Assembly: GCF_021869535.1 (NCBI RefSeq)
Contig: NW_026262712.1
Coordinates: 100,134,140-100,198,139 of the forward strand
Length of the DNA stretch: 64,000 nt
Reading direction: 5' to 3'
Source of the DNA: Mytilus californianus
Taxonomy: Eukaryota > Mollusca > Bivalvia > Mytilida > Mytilidae
Shown: positions 57,936-64,000 of the stretch, piece by piece
Position numbering within the stretch: the first letter of the stretch is position 1
How the letters are laid out: each line of letters opens with the position of its first letter
Made by a program: the position numbers and the translations under genes
The notes under the pieces: model-generated
What the model was told of the DNA's origin: nothing
Databases searched by the model: none
Seen by the model: only the letters and a program-made list of their open reading frames with translations

Positions 57936-59029
57936 AAAGTGAACAAGACATTGCCTAATGTGGGCCCAAAAGTAGAAACCAGAACTGTCGGTTCATGTTG
58001 GACAAATATACGAAATCAAAATTGGGATGAAATGCAGATGCTTAATCAATTTGCTAAATCACACTAGATGGTTAACCTTACTCAATGATAATAAACATGA
58101 TAAAATAAACGTCTAAAATACATTTATAAATCTATTTTAATAACAGCATAAGTTACGGTTTGTTACTTTGAACCAATGGAAAAATATCTCATCCATATCA
58201 AATCACTACATATCTTCGTTTATTTAGTACACAGTCATTTTATCCTCTACATATGTTATACCCTGGTGACTTTAGTTCTTACTATAAGTTGTCTATCAAT
58301 ATTTATTGAACATAAAAACAAACTTCAAATAACTACATGTAAATATCTTTAGAAAATTTATGTATTAATGTTTAAATTGAATCGTGTGCATTTTGAATGA
58401 ATACACATGCAATTTATTTAATATTTATATTCTTCCAATGCTAGATTGCCAATCACTTTAACACTGAAACGAATTTGATTTTCGGTCTAAACCTGCGGAA
58501 CGTTTTGAAAAATATCTCGATATCAATTATAAAAAAATGACTATATATGCAAGAAAAGTTTTTCATACACCGAGGCAGGTTAACTTTTGCATGACAATTA
58601 TAGCGAAAACTTATTTCAAACGACAGTTACTGTCCACTTTAACACATTGATCCCTTGCATAAACCTACTTATAAAGGTACTCAGTTATTCAAAAACGGTA
58701 CTGATATTGATTCTTTTTGCCAAAAACTTGTACATCCAGTATTAAGCACTCACACGTATTCTGGGTATTGCAAAAATCAAGTTCATGCTGTTTTCAGACT
58801 GTTTATGGTGTCTTTGATCCTATTTTATACTTCAATTTGAGAGAACAATTATCTTTATTGATGAGATTATAACTGGCTTTGAACTAGCTGTTCTAAAGTT
58901 CGATTACTCTTCGATTGATACTTTTTTTTAACGTTATTAATTCTTATGCTTCGTGCTAATCTGATATTTCTCTAATGTTAGTGCTATTTTCATATTTCTT
59001 GAGCGGTGTGATAAAAATATTTCTCACCA
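57936..59029. other. Intron 1 sequence, nothing recognised
   Basis: AT-rich, no coding or repeat signature. Confidence 0.45.
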
Positions 59030-59290
59030 CTAGTGAAATATCTGTTATCAGAAAATGATTGGTCGAAATTGAATTATGACGTTAATTTTTTTTTATTTCT
59101 TCTGAATTTCCTATTGTGACTTCCTGAAAAAAAGGCGACCATGTCTGATGACGTCACATATATAGAACACAACTTTCTGAAAATGTTTGAAAAGAAAGGA
59201 TAAAAATCACAAGAGAAACAGAGTCCACCACTATAACTCGTTTACTACGATAAGTGGGAAAATATCATAGTACAATTGTTGCAGTAATGG
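59030..59290 (+). repeat. Dispersed repeat with TGACGTCA palindrome, copy 1
   Basis: ATGATTGGTCGAAATTGAAT, GGCGACCATGTCTGATGACG (TGACGTCA at 59149), CACAACTTTCTGAAAAT, then AGAGAAACAGAGTCCACCA. Downstream of exon 1 on the minus strand. Confidence 0.7.
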
Positions 59291-60101
59291 AATCTATATG
59301 TCAATTATTGTCAACAGTATTTACAGCTTGCATGTTTTCCCCTTAATAACTGTTCAGCTGTTATGCAGCATTTTCCAGGTAAGGAGATTATAGAGCGCTC
59401 ACAAACAAGTTTAACAGGTTTTACACCAAAACATTCTTTTACACTTTTTTTTTTTTAATGTTTATCATAACAGTAAAAGACAGATTGGCTAAATAATTCT
59501 TATTTTACTGCTATATTTTGCATATTTTTAATCGCCCGAGTATATAAAGATATAAATAGAACACAGGAAATTCTTGATGTACGTTGACGTTCGTAATTAC
59601 GTACATTTCACCCACAAAAGACAACTGTTATTTAAGATATATTTAATCGTTTGTGATTATATGTCGCTTTCAAATTTGATTACAGGAAACCGGAAAATGT
59701 ATCACTGGAAATGCAAAATTAGATTTGTTTGTCAATACTTTAAGGTATACTGTAAAAGTTGCCATATTTAAATTATCGCATGACAAACATTACTACGGTA
59801 TCTGAATCAAAAACTGTCTTTTCAAAAAATAATCCAAACCTTGAAAAAGAAAATGAAATATTTATCATGAGTTTTCCGACCCTTTGTTGCCAAGACTTAA
59901 AGGTATGGATTGTACTTACAGTATGTATACATATGTATAGTGGCAGGGGTAAAGGATTGTTGATACAAATAAAGTCGAGTCATTGGAACTGTATACGTTT
60001 GATTATCACTAAACATTTTGTTATGGGTCCTTTTTAACTTTTAATTTTTCATGACATTCATACGAGTACATTTAAATTACTAAAAGTAGAGATTAACCTA
60101 C

Positions 60102-60162
60102 CAGCAGCACTTAGATAAATTCTCAGAAAAAGTAAAACCACAGCTACAACTACTTGTTTCAT
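60102..60162 (-). CDS. Exon 1: start codon and signal peptide of the Ig-TSP1 gene
   Basis: On the minus strand an ATG at 60162-60160 opens 20 codons reading MKQVVVAVVLLFLRIYLSAA. This is a basic start, a hydrophobic core and small residues at the end, as in a secretory signal peptide. The exon ends with one extra G followed by the donor GTAGGT (60101 onward), so the intron is phase 1. That matches the phase-1 acceptor of the Ig exon at 50648, and the split codon becomes GAA (Glu). The Arg inside the hydrophobic core is slightly unusual. No upstream in-frame coding was identified, and the promoter and 5' UTR would lie above 60162. A dispersed repeat with CRE-like palindromes lies on both sides of this exon. 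The linkage to the Ig exon is inferred from phase and order, not from a transcript. Confidence 0.62.
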
Positions 60163-60339
60163 AGCGAAACACACAATCGGGAAGTTAATATTTTAAAAGG
60201 GAAATTGTGCTCATAAAGAAATGTATGAAGTCTTTTGTTAATAACTAGAGCGTGAATTAACTTGATGTGATATTTAAACATAGAATACACAACACAAATA
60301 TAGTCTCCCATAGATAGGATGTATAGATTTTTCAACACT

Positions 60340-60660
60340 GCAACAAGTGTGTTACGATATTTCTCCACTCGAGACAGTTAAATTTTAATATTTAAAGCGC
60401 AATGGTTGCCGAAATTTTTTAGATTTAATTGTTATCATAATACACGAGTTATAGTCACATTGGTGGAATCTGTTTCTCTAATGAATTTTATCCCTCCTTT
60501 TTCGCAGATTTGCGGAAAGTTGTGTTCTTTTTATGTGACGTAATCAGGCATGGTCGCCTTTTTTCATGACGCCACACTAGAAACTTTAGGAAGAAATCAA
60601 TAACATTTGACGTCATAATTACATTTCAACCAATGATTTGCTGAAAACAAATTTTTCACC
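60340..60660 (-). repeat. Dispersed repeat with TGACGTCA palindrome, inverted copy 2
   Basis: Contains CCACTCGAGACAGTTAAATT, GGTGGAATCTGTTTCTCTAA, GGCATGGTCGCCTTTTTTCA and TTGACGTCATAA (TGACGTCA at 60608). Lies immediately upstream of exon 1, in the likely promoter region. Confidence 0.7.
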
Positions 60661-60989
60661 AGACACCGATAAAAAAAAAAGGAAAAATAGGTCCTAAAAT
60701 AGAGGAAAGATAATGTATATCATTTTGAATAAAATCCAAATGAACGGATTGTTACTAAAAGAAATCAAATAAACAATAAACGATACAAATATGTAAATTA
60801 TTTCTAATAAATCTCAATTTGATTGTTTTTTTGGGGGGTTTCCTTACTTTTTCTAAGTGCTCGACAATATTAACATAAGAACAATCATTTCTTTAATTAT
60901 TATAGAATTATTCTTTTTCCTGACCTGTTGATTAATTGTATTTGATCAACGTGTGGTTCGTTTGATCTCAGTTCTTCATTTGTCAAATT

Positions 60990-61320
60990 TCGATCATGTC
61001 GTCATTTTTTCTTGCCTTCCACTGAATTTCATATTTTAACGTCATAAAAAAAAAATGAGACCATGGCTTATGACGTCATGTAGAAAAAACACACTTTTTT
61101 GCAGATCATTCGAAAGAAAGGATTCGATTTGTCTACATTTCATTTAAAAATCGTTAGAGAAACAGATTCCACTACAAAATTGTGTGCAATACGATATTCA
61201 TCAACCCTCGACAGTTAAATTCAAAATATTAAAACGCTCGGCAAGCCTCGAGTTTTGAATTTGAACATTTAACTGTCTTGAGTGGATCAATATCGTATCA
61301 CATTGTGGTAGAATCTGTTT
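60990..61320 (+). repeat. Dispersed repeat with TGACGTCA palindrome, copy 3
   Basis: TTGATCTCAGTTCTTCATTT, GAGACCATGGCTTATGACGT (TGACGTCA at 61071), GAAAGAAAGGATTCGATTTG, GAGAAACAGATTCCACTACA, then the palindrome at 61190. Confidence 0.7.
61190..61310. mobile_element. Large palindrome with centre CGCTCGGCAAGCCTCG
   Basis: ACGATATT...CTCGACAGTTAAATTCAAAA is mirrored by TTTTGAATTTGAACATTTAA...CTTGAGTGG..AATATCGT. The half at 60350-60385 is also present in inverted copy 2. Confidence 0.8.
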
Positions 61321-61379
61321 ATATATATAAACCAGTAAAAAAGAAATAAGGCTTACCTCTATTATATTGATTTATATAT

Positions 61380-62000
61380 TAGGTTATTCATATATTCAAA
61401 AGAATAAACGTATCCATATAAAACCATATATATGAAATCCACATTTTATTCGCAAGAAAAAGAAAATCAATATTTTGTTCATTGAAATAAATCTACGAAC
61501 AATATCAGAAATTTCATTCTTGAGTTGTCCAGTTAAGCACACATTATTGGAAAAATGGAATTCATTTTCCATCTGTATATTACATAGGGGGAGCAATCTA
61601 TTTTCTAAAGATTTTTTGTTATATCTACCAAGCTCAATAGCTAGCGTGATGTAACTTCTTTTAATTTTGGTAAAGTATTTGTTATAACATTTGTATCTAA
61701 ATTTAATAAATGATATTTTTTCCAGTTCCTACTAAAATAATTTCCTGTATGTTCTCAACTTCTTTCCATTAATCGAATTCTCTTCAGTAAAAAGACTGTT
61801 TTCTCCACAACGTATTGAAATTTCCCCTAAGATTTCACATTAAGGCTGATAGGAAACTTTTTTTTTAAAGTACTTTGATTTCTCCAAATATGGAGAACAT
61901 TCAATTTGGATAGTAAAATTTTAATTTTTAAAGCAATTCCTTCAGATAATTTCTGATTTACTATATAAACGATATATGAATGAATAAATAGTTTATTAGA
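61380..62000 (-). pseudogene. LINE remnant, RT C-terminus
   Basis: Minus-strand pieces: INQKLSEGIALKIKILLSKL, then LAIELGRYNKKSLENRLLPL and CNIQMENEFHFPIMC, a C-x2-M...H-x3-C zinc-knuckle typical of CR1/L2-like LINE C-termini, and a Phe/Ile-rich end. Frameshifts throughout. The same general family as the remnant at 2036-3146, though clearly diverged. Confidence 0.65.
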
Positions 62001-62565
62001 GTGCAACCTAAATATATACAATATAATGTACATTGAGTATAAAGTAAGACTCCTATGAGTTAAAAATATGCAGTCAGAATCTTATAAAAGATTTTAGCGC
62101 CTGAATACAAACGGGTAAATTCCTAATTTATTTAATACAACTTATTAACTGCCTTTGATGTAGACTCTTAGCAAATTTGATTAGAAATTTTACCGATTCC
62201 ATTGACAAATAGTTTAATTAAAATTTAAAGGCGCAATACCATAAATATTTGACTGTGACATTAAAAATTACAAATTTTCCCCTATATTTCTATTGGAGGT
62301 AGACCATGACTTTTTTAACCGTGTAATATCTCATTCTTGACTGAAAAATAGTGGAGATACAAAAGTATAAAAATATTAACTAACTAGCTGGCTTCAACAA
62401 TTACAGCTAACGTTAAAAACATACATAGCAGATGCATTATTATGTTGACAGGTCACATTTTTGGAAGAAAATCTGTTGGTGAACTTTTTTTTCGTCTATT
62501 AATAGTTTTGTTCGATAAGGCTGGTATATTTCACTAGTGTATGGTGTACCATTTGGTTCAAAAGG
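62001..62565. other. No recognised gene
   Basis: AT-rich, nothing supported. Confidence 0.5.
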
Positions 62566-62714
62566 TATTTTTATCGGTTAACCGCTATTTTTATCGGTTA
62601 ACCGCTATTTTTAACGGTTAACCGCTATATATATGTCGGTTTACCGCTAATTTTATCGGTTTAACCACTATTTTTATCGGTTAATCGCTATTTTTATCGG
62701 TTAACCGCTAGTTT
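62566..62714 (+). repeat. ~20-bp minisatellite containing GGTTAACC
   Basis: Seven units of TATTTTTATCGGTTAACCGC with a few variants (GGTTTACC, GGTTTAACC, GGTTAATC). Confidence 0.93.
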
Positions 62715-63484
62715 TATGACTTAATCAATTCTAATTTATCGTCTATGCACAAAATATTTTAAATGAGTAGGTGGTTGATGGACAAAGTTTATCGCTCAAC
62801 CTGTTAAAACAGTAATGTGGATTGCTTACGCCTCCCATATATCTATTTTTGGTCAATCACTCCCACCCAAGTCATAGAATTGTTAATTTACAAACGCTGT
62901 TGAACACGTGGCAAGTCTACATAGCACATTACACTTTATTAATTGTACGTCAGCAATTTCTATTTTATCTTATTTTACACTTTTAGTATGACAAAATGTA
63001 TTGGATTTCATGAACTAATATAAAATAATTATGAAGATGCTTTAAATTCCAAAACTTAGTGGGAAAACATGAAAATGCTCATTTATCAAATAGAGGTACT
63101 TGTATATATTCAACTCCTACATATCTTTATAACTGATAATTCGATTGATGATACCGTTTGTAATGAAGACGAGAAATGTAATCTTCTAACATGCACATAT
63201 ATTTGTCTTATTTCCAAATTAGAAAAAGAAAAATTGTCCTCTTCCATATTTCTCCCACAGACATGAAACGATATCTATGATACATTTTCTATATTATTGA
63301 ATTAAATTATTGATGCTATTCAAATACTCAATGCTTTAGTTCAATAATTTTTAATAAATCACTTGAAGAATGTACCTTTCGTTATAATTGTTTTATTGCA
63401 AATGTTATTGAAATTTGAAAAAAAGGTGGATTCAGCATCCACTTTCCAATTTATGTCCGATATATGTTACAAGTTGTGGTGGTA
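62715..63484. other. No recognised gene
   Basis: AT-rich. A 65-codon frame at 63069 is not recognised. Confidence 0.45.
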
Positions 63485-63954
63485 TAGGTGTCAGACCACC
63501 AATTAAATATCCCTATCTGTTCAACCAAATTTTGCAATTTTCACAGCTTTCTAAATATTTTACCTTAAGTTTAACTTCATAGAAACCAGGTATATCCTGA
63601 ATTGTACATGTATCAGCTTTCTGCATGCCAATTTTCAGCATACATTTAAAGCCTTCTAAGAAAAAACTTACCTTCAAAAAGAGGTACTCCAAAAATAACC
63701 CCTGGTTTTCTGGAAATCTTAAATTAGTATACTATGGAGCACATTAATCCTCAATTTTTAATGCAAACTCATAGACAAGTAAATTTTGGCTCAAAATGGT
63801 CTAAATATATTTCTCTTTCACTAAAAGTTTCATTTCTGCAAATTTGTTGGTTAGTTTAAGTAAACAAGGACATCAAAAGCACTATTTGTGTCAGAGTAGG
63901 GCTACTTTTACATACGTTCTAAATAAGAGGGAGTAACTGGTGGTCTGACACCTA
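63485..63954. mobile_element. MITE, ~466 bp, TIR GGTGTCAGACCACC, TA target duplication
   Basis: TA|GGTGTCAGACCACCAATTA at the left and TAACTGGTGGTCTGACACC|TA at the right: 14 perfect terminal bases and a TA on both sides, as in Tc1/mariner-related non-autonomous elements. No ORF. Confidence 0.88.
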
Positions 63955-64000
63955 AAGAGACAAAAAAGTTGATCAGAAATCTTTTTTTTTTGCTTTATTC

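Larger units (their letters stand above)
17531..60162 (-). other. Host gene span: secreted/membrane Ig-TSP1 protein (partial, 3' end off window)
   Basis: Four minus-strand exons form one consistent gene model: signal peptide (60162-60102), Ig domain (50648-50403), TSP1 (36066-35917) and TSP1 (17704-17531). All junctions are AG/GT and all are phase 1, so the three domain exons (246, 150 and 174 bp, each divisible by three) can be spliced in any combination without a frameshift. Joining them recreates natural domain borders: a Glu codon straddles the signal/Ig border, an Asp codon the Ig/TSP1 border, and a Val codon gives the usual CPVNG linker between two TSP1 repeats. Introns are about 9.5, 14.3 and 18.2 kb and are filled with transposons. 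Ig followed by two TSP1 repeats is the ectodomain order of UNC5 netrin receptors, but bivalves have many other Ig/TSP1 proteins and the C-terminal half is not in the window, so no gene symbol is given. Expression evidence is not available. Confidence 0.75.

Noticed and set aside
1..64000. CRISPR array, rRNA or prokaryotic operon
   Set aside because: No short regularly spaced repeats with unique spacers, no rRNA-like segment and no dense ORF organisation; the spliced host exons and retroelements are eukaryotic.

Overview
This is a eukaryotic, AT-rich, intron- and repeat-dominated genomic window. The recognisable interspersed repeats (a short repeat ending ACCACATCTTCTT, Penelope-like retroelements, bivalve-type tandem-repeat elements with ~162-166 bp units) resemble those of marine mussels, so I infer a bivalve, most likely Mytilus or a close relative. 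That identification rests on pattern memory, not on a search.

Host gene. One host gene can be assembled on the minus strand. A signal-peptide exon (60162-60102) is followed by an immunoglobulin V-like exon (50648-50403), a thrombospondin type-1 exon (36066-35917) and a second thrombospondin type-1 exon (17704-17531). Every junction is a GT/AG site in phase 1. The gene covers more than 42 kb and continues past the left edge. It should encode a secreted or membrane-anchored Ig-TSP1 adhesion or receptor protein.

Mobile DNA. Almost everything else is mobile DNA in those introns and flanks. From left to right: a LINE remnant (2036-3146 and 13688-13950) apparently split by a 10.5-kb insertion bounded by inverted repeats (3147-13687); a Penelope-like fragment (14451-15031); a LINE with a restriction-like endonuclease domain (15115-17010); a Jockey/CR1-like LINE (20300-21990); a Penelope-like element nested in a short repeat (27448-29129); a ~162-bp tandem array (30330-31150); a second Penelope-like family (31647-33410 and 56099-56622); a DIRS/Ngaro-type element with Gag, RT-RNase H and tyrosine recombinase (40213-44129); a third Penelope-like family (48474-49056 and 49310-49530); the 3' end of a Ty3/Gypsy element followed by an extra zinc-finger ORF (56098-54397); another LINE remnant (61380-62000); and many MITE-like inverted repeats. 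All elements I could read are damaged by frameshifts, stops or deletions.

Regulatory-looking structure. There is an array of five ~178-192-bp units, each carrying an RFX X-box-like motif (46990-47770). Three perfect TGACGTCA palindromes lie inside a dispersed repeat that brackets exon 1 of the host gene (59.0-61.3 kb). No rRNA, CRISPR array or prokaryotic gene is present.
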